NCBI RefSeq assembly: GCF_001443045.1
Contig: NZ_LKPJ01000014.1
Span: forward strand, 161,038-225,037
Length of the DNA stretch: 64,000 nt
Reading direction: 5' to 3'
Source: Burkholderia ambifaria
Lineage (GTDB): Bacteria > Pseudomonadota > Gammaproteobacteria > Burkholderiales > Burkholderiaceae
Under the pieces are notes generated by a model. That model saw only the letters and a list, made by a program, of their open reading frames with translations, was not told the origin of the DNA and did not search any database. Position 1 is the first letter of the stretch. Every line of letters begins with the position of its first letter. Positions 1 through 8,615 of the stretch are shown piece by piece. Made by a program: the position numbers and the translations under genes.

Positions 1-2
1 CC

Positions 3-593
<591 letters not shown>

Positions 594-602
594 AACACGC
601 GT

Positions 603-638
603 GAGGAGACCATCGCGGCTGCCGCAACCGGTCTCCTC
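603..638 (+). terminator. Stem-loop after frmA
   Basis: GAGGAGACC at 603-611 pairs perfectly with GGTCTCCTC at 630-638 around an 18-nt loop, ten bases after the frmA stop codon. There is no T tract, so this may be a weak intrinsic or Rho-assisted terminator. Confidence 0.45.
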
Positions 639-806
639 GCGCGATGCCGCCGGCAAGCCGCGATGCTTGCCGGCGCGACGCATTCTCCCCCCTTCCGCAA
701 TCGGGCCGGCAACGGTCATCGTCACGCCCTCTCCCGCCCAACGCGCAATGCGGGCCCACCGCCGTGCCACACGCGCTCGCGCCGCCAATCCGGCGACGCG
801 CATGTG

Positions 807-2000
807 TCAATCCTGGCGGCCGTCGGCACGCGGCGACATCAGGAACGGCGCGTAGTGGACCGCGTACGCCGCGAACGCGACGATCCAGCACGCACCCGAC
901 ACATCGAGCCAGACCGCGTACGGCACGCCGGGCACGAGCGGACCGAACACGCGAACGACGGCCGCGCCGATCACCAGCCAGTAGCACAGCTGCTCCCACG
1001 GGCCCGCGACGAGCATGCGCCCTGTGTGGCCGAGCGCCGTGCGCGTGATCATCGCGATGATCGCGCCGCCGATCGCGCCGACGGTCAACGCATGCACGGC
1101 GAGCGAGTGCGCGACCACGCCGGCGAACGATAGTGCGAGCAGCACGAAGCCGACCGGAATCCACAGACAGGACACGTGCAGGATCCACACGATCGGCCGC
1201 TTGCCGACGCGCCACGAATGCCATCCGGCGACGCGCCATGCATGCAGCACGGCAGTGGCGAGCGCGGCGACGATCAGCAGCGTATCGGGCGCGCCGAGCG
1301 CATCCGCGAACAGCGTCAGCGCGACGGCAGGGGCCGCGAGCGCGTCCACGATCCTGAAGCGGCGCATCTTGAACCCGGGAATCGCGTTCATCGTGAACAT
1401 CGGCACGATGCGGCCGGTGATCACCGCGACGAAGAACACGACGAGCCCCGTCGCCGCGTACGCGGCACGCAGCGCGAGATCGGCCCGGCCCGTCATCACG
1501 GCGGCATGGAACAGCGCGTTCAACGCGCCGAACAGCAGCAGTGCGACCGGCAGGAACACGTTGTGCCGGTTCTTCGCCGAAATCAGCACGCGCAACAGCA
1601 CGACGGCCGTCACCGGCAGGAACAGCGAATCGACGACGGCCGCAAGCGTCGCCGGCCCCGACCAGACGAGCACGCGCCCCGCCAGCCAGAGCAGCCACAG
1701 CGCGGCGAGCGCGGGGCCGCGCAGCGTTTCGCGCGACGTCCAGGCCCGTGTGGCGGTCAGCAGGAAGCCGACGACGATCGCGGCGACGAAGCCGAAGATC
1801 ATCTCGTGCACGTGCCACATGAGACCGGTCATCGCGCCCGCGCGCCCGGCGGCGGGCACGCCGTGCCAGGCCGCGAGCCACACCGCGACGGCAAGGCTCG
1901 CGAACAGCGCGCCGGTCAGATAGAAGGGCCGCAGGCCGAGCTGCAGCAACGGCAGCGTATCGGGTGCCGACGGGGCTCGCATCGGTTCGCTGATTTTCAT
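807..2000 (-). CDS. nnrS: NnrS family haem-copper membrane protein
   Basis: NnrS proteins are 12-helix inner-membrane haem/copper proteins made during denitrification or nitrosative stress; in Vibrio and Rhodobacter relatives they help cells tolerate nitric oxide. The 397-residue product shows hydrophobic segments throughout and the family's N-terminal signature LGLRPFYLTG followed by WHVHEMIFGF, whose histidines are candidate metal ligands; a second His-rich stretch (RTALGHTGR) lies in the C-terminal half. I chose the ATG at 2000 (MKISEPMR) because GGAGA sits about 7 nt upstream; a start 5 codons earlier lacks this. A possible FNR/Dnr-type box lies about 100 bp upstream (2101-2114). No denitrification genes are beside it. 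Confidence 0.9.
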   Translation of the reverse strand: MKISEPMRAPSAPDTLPLLQLGLRPFYLTGALFASLAVAVWLAAWHGVPAAGRAGAMTGLMWHVHEMIFGFVAAIVVGFLLTATRAWTSRETLRGPALAALWLLWLAGRVLVWSGPATLAAVVDSLFLPVTAVVLLRVLISAKNRHNVFLPVALLLFGALNALFHAAVMTGRADLALRAAYAATGLVVFFVAVITGRIVPMFTMNAIPGFKMRRFRIVDALAAPAVALTLFADALGAPDTLLIVAALATAVLHAWRVAGWHSWRVGKRPIVWILHVSCLWIPVGFVLLALSFAGVVAHSLAVHALTVGAIGGAIIAMITRTALGHTGRMLVAGPWEQLCYWLVIGAAVVRVFGPLVPGVPYAVWLDVSGACWIVAFAAYAVHYAPFLMSPRADGRQD

Positions 2001-2018
2001 GTGCGTCTCCGGCAATCG

Positions 2019-2038
2019 AGGATGACGTCATTCATCCT
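2019..2038. repeat. Short inverted repeat in the nnrS leader
   Basis: AGGATGA (2019-2025) and TCATCCT (2032-2038) form a perfect 7-bp inverted repeat 19-38 bp upstream of the nnrS start. It could be an operator half-site pair or a leader hairpin; nothing in the sequence decides between these. Confidence 0.3.
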
Positions 2039-2100
2039 AGACCCGTGACGCCCGAAACGGGGGCGTGCCCCTACGCGGCGCGGTGGCATCGTCCGCGTTC

Positions 2101-2114
2101 ATGACATGCGTCAA
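2101..2114 (-). promoter_or_regulatory. Possible FNR/Dnr/NnrR-type box upstream of nnrS
   Basis: Read on the minus strand the site is TTGACGCATGTCAT. It matches the CRP/FNR-family consensus TTGAY-N4-RTCAA at nine of ten defined positions. It lies about 100 bp upstream of the nnrS start codon, so a promoter with the box centred near -41 would leave a leader of roughly 65 nt. NnrS genes are commonly controlled by such nitric-oxide or oxygen-responsive regulators. Confidence 0.4.
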
Positions 2115-2174
2115 GCTCGCGCTTCACGCATGTGCCAGACTTTCAAGCGCGCGCCTGCGTCGCCGGTGCAACCG

Positions 2175-3200
2175 TCAGCACCGCACGCGTCGCATCCGCA
2201 GCGTGGCCGACGGCGATTCCCCGAACGCGCGCTTGTAGTCGATCGCGAACCGCCCGAGGTGCGCGAAGCCCCATTTCAGCGCGATGTCCGTCACCGACGC
2301 GAGCCCCGGTGACGCATCGTCGAGCAGTTCGTCGCGCACATGTTGCAGCCGCAACTGGCGCACGAATGCCATCGGCGTGATGCCATGCCGATTGCGGAAT
2401 CCGGCGAACAGCGTGCTCGGGCTGACGCCCGCGAGTTCGGCGAGCCGTTCGATCGTCAGCGGCTCGTCGACATGCGCGCGGATGTAGTCCTCGACGCGCC
2501 GCACATAGAACGGCGCGAGCGGCGCCGGCGCGGGCCGTGTGCCGTTGCGTGCGCTGTTCGGGTGGCCGTACAGCAACAGATTGAGCAACGTCGATTCGAG
2601 CTGCTCGAACGCGAGCGGATGGCGCAGCGGATGCCCGTCCGTCGCGATCGCGTCGGCAAGCAGCGGCAGCATTTGCGCGAGACACGCGCCCTGCTGCGAC
2701 GACAGGCTGAATTCCGGCTCGAATTCCACCGACACACGCCGGTCGTCGCCGAAATGCCGCTGCGCATGCCGCTCCATCACCTCGCGCTCGATGCGCAGGA
2801 TCGCCTGCGGGCATGCCTCGCCCCACCGCATCCTCAACGGCAGCGTCGGTGACAGCAGCGACGCGGTATCGGGCGACGACACGAAGCGCGTCGCACCGCA
2901 TTCGATCTCGGCGTCGCCGCGCAGCGGAATCTGCAGCAGAAAGAAATGTTCGAGCGGCCCCGGTTCGATCGACACCTCGCCGCCATAATCGAGCAGATTC
3001 AGTGACAGGTTGCCCCAGCGCGCATGGTGCATGCGGCTTTGCAGCGCGTGTGAATTGCCCGTCAGCGTCAGGCGATGCGGCTTGAACACATCCGCCACGC
3101 GCGCGCGCACCTCATCGAGATCGTTCGACTGCAGCAGCAGCGTGTCGTGATTGAAACAGGCGGCGTCGCCCAGCCAGCCCGTTCCGGAAATTTGCCCCAT
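2175..3200 (-). CDS. AraC family activator of the adjacent aromatic-oxidation cluster
   Basis: The 341-residue product has an N-terminal ligand-sensing region of the AraC-binding-like type seen in aromatic-compound regulators (residues about 1-200, with LLQIPLRGDAEIECG) and a C-terminal AraC HTH pair (about 235-335; ERLAELAGVSPSTLFAGFR and the second helix-turn-helix FAHLGRFAIDYKRAFGESPS). The start at 3200 (MGQISGTG) has GGGAGAA about 8 nt upstream; an in-frame extension of 24 codons has no ribosome site. It is divergent from the hydrolase-SDR-monooxygenase genes at 3554-8473 and is probably their activator, with the aromatic substrate as inducer (inference). Three TCCGGA repeats lie in the shared promoter region. 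Confidence 0.88.
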   Translation of the reverse strand: MGQISGTGWLGDAACFNHDTLLLQSNDLDEVRARVADVFKPHRLTLTGNSHALQSRMHHARWGNLSLNLLDYGGEVSIEPGPLEHFFLLQIPLRGDAEIECGATRFVSSPDTASLLSPTLPLRMRWGEACPQAILRIEREVMERHAQRHFGDDRRVSVEFEPEFSLSSQQGACLAQMLPLLADAIATDGHPLRHPLAFEQLESTLLNLLLYGHPNSARNGTRPAPAPLAPFYVRRVEDYIRAHVDEPLTIERLAELAGVSPSTLFAGFRNRHGITPMAFVRQLRLQHVRDELLDDASPGLASVTDIALKWGFAHLGRFAIDYKRAFGESPSATLRMRRVRC

Positions 3201-3553
3201 CGAAGTTCTCCCGTCGTGCTCGATCGCACTTGCGCGGTGCACGCATTCCCGATCCCGGGAATCCCGTCGCACGATCCGGATAGTGTCCGGAGTATCCGGA
3301 CAGTCCGCGTCGTTACACTACGCAAGCCCTGCGCACATGACGCAAGAAGCGGACCGTTCGCGCATCGTAGAAAACTGTGAGGGACTTCCGCATCCGCACA
3401 TACCCGCAGTGCGCCGCGTTCCGGCCCCGGCGCGGCGGGCCGATCCTCAGGTTTCCGGAATTCGCGGATACCGGCCGAAGAAAGCGGATAGAAGCGCGCG
3501 TTTCGTCCGCCAATACTGGGCCCATGCAAGCCACGAACAGAATGGAGGGACAC
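3201..3553. promoter_or_regulatory. Divergent promoter region with triple TCCGGA motif
   Basis: This 353-bp gap separates the araC-type gene from the catabolic genes. The palindromic hexamer TCCGGA occurs at 3275-3280, 3286-3291 and 3295-3300, spaced 11 and 9 bp start to start, about one helical turn, which suits a multi-site operator. No convincing sigma-70 pair was identified. AGGGA just before 3554 is the downstream ribosome site. Confidence 0.4.
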
Positions 3554-4783
3554 ATGAAAGGACGACACATCGAGATCCCGTCGCCGGATGGCGGGGCGTT
3601 TCGCGCGTACCTGAGCACGCCGGCCGGCGGCACAGGGCCGGGCATCGTGCTGTGTCACGAGATCTTCGGCGCGAACGCGACGATGCGCGACGTGGCCGAT
3701 TATTACGCCGAGGAAGGCTACACGGTGCTCGTGCCCGACCTGTTCTGGCGCCAGGCGCCCGGCATCGAACTCGGGTACGCCGCGGCCGACTTCGAACGCG
3801 CGATGGCGCTGTACCGCGAGTACGACGAAAACAAGGGCGTCGAGGACGTCGCCGCCGCACTGGCCGTGCTGACGCAACGGCCGGAATGCACCGGCAAGGC
3901 CGGCGTGCTCGGCTACTGCCTCGGCGGCAAGCTCGCGTATCTCGCCGCGTGCCGGCTGCCGGACGTGGCCGCCGCCGTCAGCTATTACGGCGTGGGGATC
4001 GAGCACGCGCTCGACGAGGCCGCTCACCTGCGCGGCCGGCTCGTGCTGCAGATCCCCGCGCAGGACCGCTTCTGCCCGCCCGACGCGCAGCAGCGCATCA
4101 CCGCTGCGCTGGCCGGGCGCGACGGCGTCGAAGTGTACGTATACCCGGGCGTCGATCATGCCTTCGCGCGCATCGGTGGCGATCATTTCGACAAGGCGGC
4201 CGCGATCATGGCGCACCAGCGCGCGATCGCCGCGTTCCGCGCGGCGCTCGGCCCGCACTACGACCTGTCCACACTGTGGGAAGAACATCTCCGGCACGAA
4301 TTCGACACGCGCAACGTCGACGCGACGATGGACACGATGGTCGCGCAACCTTACGTGAACCATATTCCGACGCTGACGGGCGGCGTGGGCTACGACGAGC
4401 TCAAGCGCTTCTACACGCATCACTTCGTGCATGCGAACCCGCCCGACACGACGATCACGCCGATCTCGCGCACGATCGGCGCGAGCCAGATCGTCGACGA
4501 ACTGCTGTTCTGCTTCACGCACACGACCGAGATCGACTGGATGCTGCCCGGCGTCGCGCCGACCGGCAAGCGCGTCGAGATCCCGCTCGTCGCGATCGTC
4601 AAGTTCCGCGGCGACAAGCTGTATCACGAACACATCTACTGGGATCAGGCAAGCGTGCTCGTGCAGATCGGCCTGCTCGACGCGACCGGGCTGCCCGTCG
4701 CCGGTGTCGAAACCGCGCGCAAGCTGCTCGACGAAACCGTGCCGTCGAACGGGCTGATGCAGCGCTGGCACGACAGCGCGTGA
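3554..4783 (+). CDS. Dienelactone hydrolase fused to a SnoaL-like domain
   Basis: This 409-residue protein joins two folds. Residues about 1-235 are a dienelactone hydrolase (carboxymethylenebutenolidase-like alpha/beta hydrolase) with its Cys-Asp-His triad: nucleophile in GYCLGG, Asp in PAQDRF and His in GVDHAF. Residues about 250-405 form a SnoaL/NTF2-like polyketide-cyclase-type domain (FYTHHFVHANPPDT to VEIPLVAIVKFRGDKLYHEHIYWDQ). The start at 3554 follows GGAGGGA; an upstream in-frame extension has no ribosome site. It heads the SDR-StyA-flavin reductase set. In the indole clusters of Acinetobacter and Cupriavidus a protein of this general kind is, from memory, linked to conversion of 3-hydroxyindolin-2-one to anthranilate; that role here is inference. 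Confidence 0.85.
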   Translation: MKGRHIEIPSPDGGAFRAYLSTPAGGTGPGIVLCHEIFGANATMRDVADYYAEEGYTVLVPDLFWRQAPGIELGYAAADFERAMALYREYDENKGVEDVAAALAVLTQRPECTGKAGVLGYCLGGKLAYLAACRLPDVAAAVSYYGVGIEHALDEAAHLRGRLVLQIPAQDRFCPPDAQQRITAALAGRDGVEVYVYPGVDHAFARIGGDHFDKAAAIMAHQRAIAAFRAALGPHYDLSTLWEEHLRHEFDTRNVDATMDTMVAQPYVNHIPTLTGGVGYDELKRFYTHHFVHANPPDTTITPISRTIGASQIVDELLFCFTHTTEIDWMLPGVAPTGKRVEIPLVAIVKFRGDKLYHEHIYWDQASVLVQIGLLDATGLPVAGVETARKLLDETVPSNGLMQRWHDSA

Positions 4784-4853
4784 TTGCCGGCGGATACGCA
4801 GCAGGCGCGCCGAGCGCGCGCCGCCTTCACTCAATCATTCCAGGAGACACCCC

Positions 4854-5642
4854 ATGACTGCCCTTGCTGGCAAAGTCGCGATCGTCACCGGCGGCGCCAC
4901 GCTGATCGGCGCCGCCGTCGCGCAGGACCTGAGCCGCGCCGGCGCATGCGTCGCGATCCTCGATCTCGATGCGGAAAACGGCGCGCGCGTCGCCCATACG
5001 CTCGGCGAACGCGGGATGTTCATCGCGACCGATATCACCGACGACCGCGCGATCGAACGCGCGGTGTCGGCCGTCGCCGAACGCTTCGGCTCGATCGACC
5101 TGCTGATCAACCTGGCGTGCAGCTACGTCGACAACGGCATCCAGGCGTCGCGCCGCGACTGGCTCGCGGCGATGGACGTCAACGTCGTGTCGGCCGCGAT
5201 GCTGGTCAAGGCCGTTCATCCCTACCTGACGCGGCGTGGCGGCGGCGCGATCGTGAACTTCAGTTCGATCTCCGCGCAGTGTGCGCAGACCGGCCGCTGG
5301 CTCTACCCGACCTCGAAGGCCGCGATGCGCCAGCTCACGCGCAGCATGGCGATGGATCTCGCCGCCGACCGGATTCGTGTCAACTCGGTGTCGCCGGGGT
5401 GGACGTGGTCGCGCGTGATGGACGAGCTGACGCACGGCGACCGCGCGAAAACCGACCGCGTGGCCGCGCCGTTTCATCTGCTCGGCCGCGTCGGCGATCC
5501 GTCGGAAGTCGCGCAGGTCGTCACGTTCCTGTGCAGCGACGCGGCGAGCTTCGTGACGGGTGCCGACTACGCTGTGGACGGCGGCTATTCCGCAATGGGC
5601 CCCGAGCAGGCGGTGCCGGCGATTCCGCGTCTGGCGGAATAA
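4854..5642 (+). CDS. Short-chain dehydrogenase/reductase
   Basis: A classical 262-residue SDR. The N-terminal cofactor motif is TGGATLIG, a variant of TGxxxGxG lacking the final glycine spacing of most SDRs; D38 after the second strand (AILDLD) suggests NAD+. The catalytic Ser is in NFSSIS and the YxxxK pair is YPTSK; the C-terminal GADYAVDGGY segment is typical. AGGAGACACC precedes the ATG. In context it would dehydrogenate a cis-dihydrodiol or similar product of the downstream StyA-like oxygenase. The gene lies 70 bp after the hydrolase fusion and 63 bp before the oxygenase, consistent with one operon. Substrate is inferred from neighbours only. Confidence 0.88.
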   Translation: MTALAGKVAIVTGGATLIGAAVAQDLSRAGACVAILDLDAENGARVAHTLGERGMFIATDITDDRAIERAVSAVAERFGSIDLLINLACSYVDNGIQASRRDWLAAMDVNVVSAAMLVKAVHPYLTRRGGGAIVNFSSISAQCAQTGRWLYPTSKAAMRQLTRSMAMDLAADRIRVNSVSPGWTWSRVMDELTHGDRAKTDRVAAPFHLLGRVGDPSEVAQVVTFLCSDAASFVTGADYAVDGGYSAMGPEQAVPAIPRLAE

Positions 5643-5705
5643 CCCAAGATTGTTTTCTTCGTCCATATTCCGATCCGAGTAATTCGTTCTACAAAGGATT
5701 TCATC

Positions 5706-6944
5706 ATGAAACGCATCGCTATCGTCGGCGCCGGTCAGTCCGGCCTGCAACTCGCCTTCACGCTGCTCGACCAGGGCTATCACGTCACGCTCGCGACCAA
5801 CCGCGACGCGCAACAGATCCGTGCCGGCAAGGTCATGTCGAGCCAGTGCATGTTCCATACCGCGCTGCAGATAGAGCGCGATCTCGGCCTGAACGACTGG
5901 GAAGAAGCGTGCCCGTCCATCGAAGGCATCGGCGTGGCGGTGCCGCATCCCGAGGGCGGCGGCCGCAAGGCGATCGACTGGTCGTCGCGGCTCACCCGCT
6001 ACGCGCAATCGGTCGACCAGCGCGTGAAGATGGCCGACTGGCTCGACGCGATCCGGCGCCGCGGCGCCGACGTGCGTATCTGCGACGTTGGCGTACCCGA
6101 ACTCGAGGAGCTCGCGCGCAGTCACGACCTCGTGCTGCTCGCGGCCGGCAAGGGCGAAATCGTCAACCTGCTGGGCCGCGACGACGCGCGCAGCACGTTC
6201 GAGCGGCCGCAACGCGCGCTTGCCCTCACCTACGTGAAGGGGATGACGCCGAGCCAGCCGTATTCGCGCGTGCGCTTCAACCTGCTGCCCGGCATCGGCG
6301 AATACTTCGTGTTTCCCGCGTTGACCACGACCGGCCCGTGCGAAATCATGGTGTTCGAAGGGATCCCCGGCGGCCCGCTCGACTGCTGGGCCGACGTGAA
6401 GACCCCCGAGCAGCATCTCGACCGCAGCCTGTCGTTCCTGCAGCAGTACGTGCCGTGGGAATTCGAACGCTGCCGCGACGTCGAGCTCACCGATCCGAAC
6501 GGCACGCTGTCCGGGCGCTTCACGCCGACCGTGCGCAAGCCGTTCTTCCGCCTGCCGTCGGGCCGCACCGTGTTCGGCATGGCCGATGCGGTGGTCGTCA
6601 ACGATCCGATCACCGGCCAGGGCTCGAACAATGCGGCGAAATGCGCGAAGGTGTACGGCGACGCGATCCTCGCGCGCGACGCCGCGCCGTTCGACGAAGG
6701 CTGGATGCACGAAACGTTCGAACGCTACTGGGCCTATGCACAGCACGTCGTGCGCTGGACCAACTCGTTGCTCACCCCGCCACCGCCGCACATCCTCGAG
6801 CTGCTCGGCGCCGCCGGCCAGCTGCCGTCGCTCGCCGCAACGGTCGTCGACGGTTTCGACGATCCGCGCCAGTTCGCGCCGTGGTGGTTCGACCCGTCGG
6901 CCTGCGCGGCACTGATCCGTGAACACGCCGCACGTTCGGAGTAA
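5706..6944 (+). CDS. StyA-like FAD-dependent monooxygenase (styrene/indole oxygenase)
   Basis: This 412-residue group E-type flavoprotein monooxygenase has the StyA-like beginning MKRIAIVGAGQSGLQLAF (Rossmann GxGxxG) and the second FAD-binding region around VFGMADAVVVNDPITGQGSN. Such enzymes use FADH2 supplied by a separate reductase to epoxidise styrene or the indole pyrrole ring. The flavin reductase follows only 5 bp downstream, as in styAB pairs. AAAGGATTT precedes the start. Together with the SDR and the hydrolase-SnoaL protein, indole is the most likely substrate class (inference); styrene is less likely because no styrene-oxide isomerase or phenylacetaldehyde dehydrogenase is nearby. 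Confidence 0.88.
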   Translation: MKRIAIVGAGQSGLQLAFTLLDQGYHVTLATNRDAQQIRAGKVMSSQCMFHTALQIERDLGLNDWEEACPSIEGIGVAVPHPEGGGRKAIDWSSRLTRYAQSVDQRVKMADWLDAIRRRGADVRICDVGVPELEELARSHDLVLLAAGKGEIVNLLGRDDARSTFERPQRALALTYVKGMTPSQPYSRVRFNLLPGIGEYFVFPALTTTGPCEIMVFEGIPGGPLDCWADVKTPEQHLDRSLSFLQQYVPWEFERCRDVELTDPNGTLSGRFTPTVRKPFFRLPSGRTVFGMADAVVVNDPITGQGSNNAAKCAKVYGDAILARDAAPFDEGWMHETFERYWAYAQHVVRWTNSLLTPPPPHILELLGAAGQLPSLAATVVDGFDDPRQFAPWWFDPSACAALIREHAARSE

Positions 6945-6949
6945 GCGAC

Positions 6950-7477
6950 ATGGATACCACCGCTTCCTGCGCCCCGGGCCTCGACCCGCTGCAACTGCGC
7001 GCCGCATTCGGGCAATTCCCGACCGGCGTCACCGTGATCACCACGCGCTCGCAGGACGGGCGCAAGGTTGGCCTCACCGCCAATTCGTTCTCGTCGCTGT
7101 CGCTCGACCCGCCGCTCGTGCTGTGGAGCCTGCGCAAGGTTGCGCCGAGCCGCCCCGATTTCGTCGCGGCCACGCACTTCGCGATCAACATCCTCGCGCA
7201 CGACCAGATCGAGCTGTCGCGCCGTTTCGCGACGCCAAGCGCCGACAAGTTCGACGGCGTGCCGCACGTGGATGCCGACGCAGGCGGCGTGCCGTGCCTC
7301 GACGGTTCGAGCGCGCGTTTCGTGTGCCGCAACGTCGGGCATTACGAAGGCGGCGACCACCTGCTGTTCATCGGTCAGATCGAGGCATTCGACGCGTTCG
7401 GGAAGGCGCCGCTCGTGTTCCATGCGGGCCAGTATCGTGCGATCTCGTCCCATCCCGATCTTTCTCGCGCCGTTTGA
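6950..7477 (+). CDS. Flavin reductase of the two-component monooxygenase
   Basis: A 175-residue flavin reductase-like (HpaC/StyB-type) protein that would reduce FAD with NAD(P)H for the neighbouring oxygenase. Family features are FPTGVTVITT near residue 25, the GLTANSFSSLSLDPPLVLWSL flavin-binding block (about 43-63), FAINILA, and the terminal GHYEGGDHLLFIGQIE. Its start lies five bases after the oxygenase stop and its ribosome site GGAGTAAGCGAC overlaps that stop, so the two are translationally coupled. Confidence 0.9.
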   Translation: MDTTASCAPGLDPLQLRAAFGQFPTGVTVITTRSQDGRKVGLTANSFSSLSLDPPLVLWSLRKVAPSRPDFVAATHFAINILAHDQIELSRRFATPSADKFDGVPHVDADAGGVPCLDGSSARFVCRNVGHYEGGDHLLFIGQIEAFDAFGKAPLVFHAGQYRAISSHPDLSRAV

Positions 7478-7516
7478 TTAGTTATACAAATAAATATTCA
7501 GGAGGTGGTGATGGTG

Positions 7517-8473
7517 ATGAAATGCGGTTCTCGCCTGCTTGCGATCGCGGGCCTCGTGCTCGCCGGCCTGACCGGACACGCGCCGGCTCATGCGACCGAC
7601 CTGCCGTCGGTCAACCTCGGGATGACCAGCTTCCTCGACGGGATGCCGCCGGCCGGCTCCGGCTGGTACGGTACGCAGTATCTCGAGTACTACACGGCCG
7701 GCCGCGTCAACGACAATGCCGGCAACAAGGTCGGTCTGCCGAAGCAGGACATCGACCTGTTCGCCGGGCTGAGCCAGCTCGTCTACCAGTCGCCGCTGAC
7801 GTTCGGCGGCATGCATCCGGGGCTCGACGTGATCCTGCCGTGGGTGGCGTCCGTGCATACGAACGACGGGATCGGCAACGTCGCGCTGAATTCCCGTGCC
7901 GGGTTCGGCGACCTGCTGGTCGGCCCGTTCATCCAGTTCGATCCGGTGATGGGTGCGCAGGGCCCGCGCTTCGCGCAGCGCGTGGAATTCCAGTTCATCG
8001 CGCCGACCGGTGCATACGATCCCGCGCGTGCGATCAATCCGGGCAGCCATTTCTGGTCGTTCGATCCGTACTGGGCCGCGACGTTCTGGGTCACGCCGAA
8101 GTGGACCGTGTCATGGCGCCTGCACTATCTGTGGAACGCGACCAATCACGAGCCGGCGACCGCGCTCGGGCCCGACGTGAGCTCGACACAGGCCGGTCAG
8201 GCCGTTCACGCGAACTTCGCGACCGAGTATGAAGTGCGGCCCGGGCTGCGGCTGGGGCTCAACGGCTACTGGCTGCGCCAGACCACCGACATGAAGGCGA
8301 ACGGACAGGACGTTTCCGGCACGCGGGAAGCCGTGCTGGCAATCGGGCCGGGCGCGATATACAGCTTCTCGCCGCAGGATCACCTGATGTTCAACGCGTA
8401 CTTCGAGGTCTATGCGCGCAACCGGCCGCAGGGCACGCGGATGGTGCTGCGGTACGTGCATCACTTTCAGTGA
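7517..8473 (+). CDS. Outer-membrane channel of the MetA-pathway phenol-degradation family
   Basis: The 318-residue product starts with a clear signal peptide (KCGSRLLAIAGLVLAG, probable cleavage after APAHA) and continues as a transporter-like beta-barrel of the 'MetA-pathway of phenol degradation, putative' family (SalD/PnpF-like), thought to admit hydrophobic aromatics. Several near-by starts exist in the GTG/ATG run at 7505-7519; I chose ATG 7517 because AGGAGGT ends 10 nt before it, the best spacing. It closes the cluster: a GC-rich hairpin follows at 8482-8504. Its job in substrate uptake is inferred from family and position. Confidence 0.85.
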   Translation: MKCGSRLLAIAGLVLAGLTGHAPAHATDLPSVNLGMTSFLDGMPPAGSGWYGTQYLEYYTAGRVNDNAGNKVGLPKQDIDLFAGLSQLVYQSPLTFGGMHPGLDVILPWVASVHTNDGIGNVALNSRAGFGDLLVGPFIQFDPVMGAQGPRFAQRVEFQFIAPTGAYDPARAINPGSHFWSFDPYWAATFWVTPKWTVSWRLHYLWNATNHEPATALGPDVSSTQAGQAVHANFATEYEVRPGLRLGLNGYWLRQTTDMKANGQDVSGTREAVLAIGPGAIYSFSPQDHLMFNAYFEVYARNRPQGTRMVLRYVHHFQ

Positions 8474-8481
8474 CGCGCCAA

Positions 8482-8504
8482 CCCGGCCGGCGTTTCCGGC
8501 CGGG
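8482..8504 (+). terminator. Stem-loop ending the aromatic-oxidation operon
   Basis: CCCGGCCGG (8482-8490) pairs perfectly with CCGGCCGGG (8496-8504) across a 5-nt loop, nine bases after the last stop codon. No T-run follows, so termination may be partial. Confidence 0.55.
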
Positions 8505-8615
8505 GCCGCTATCGTATGACGAATGCAACGCGCACCTCCGGCGTGTGGATGCGTGTCCTATAGTTCTGGGGATGGCAAGGAGACCAACGCATCACAACAA
8601 GAAAAGGAACACGCT

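Noticed and set aside
3068..4834. 588-codon minus-strand frame opposite the hydrolase fusion
   Set aside because: Composition is that of an antisense shadow and the plus strand carries a well-supported gene.
4827..7007. 726-codon minus-strand frame opposite the SDR and StyA-like genes
   Set aside because: His/Arg/Ala-rich shadow without ribosome site; the opposite strand encodes three recognised enzymes.
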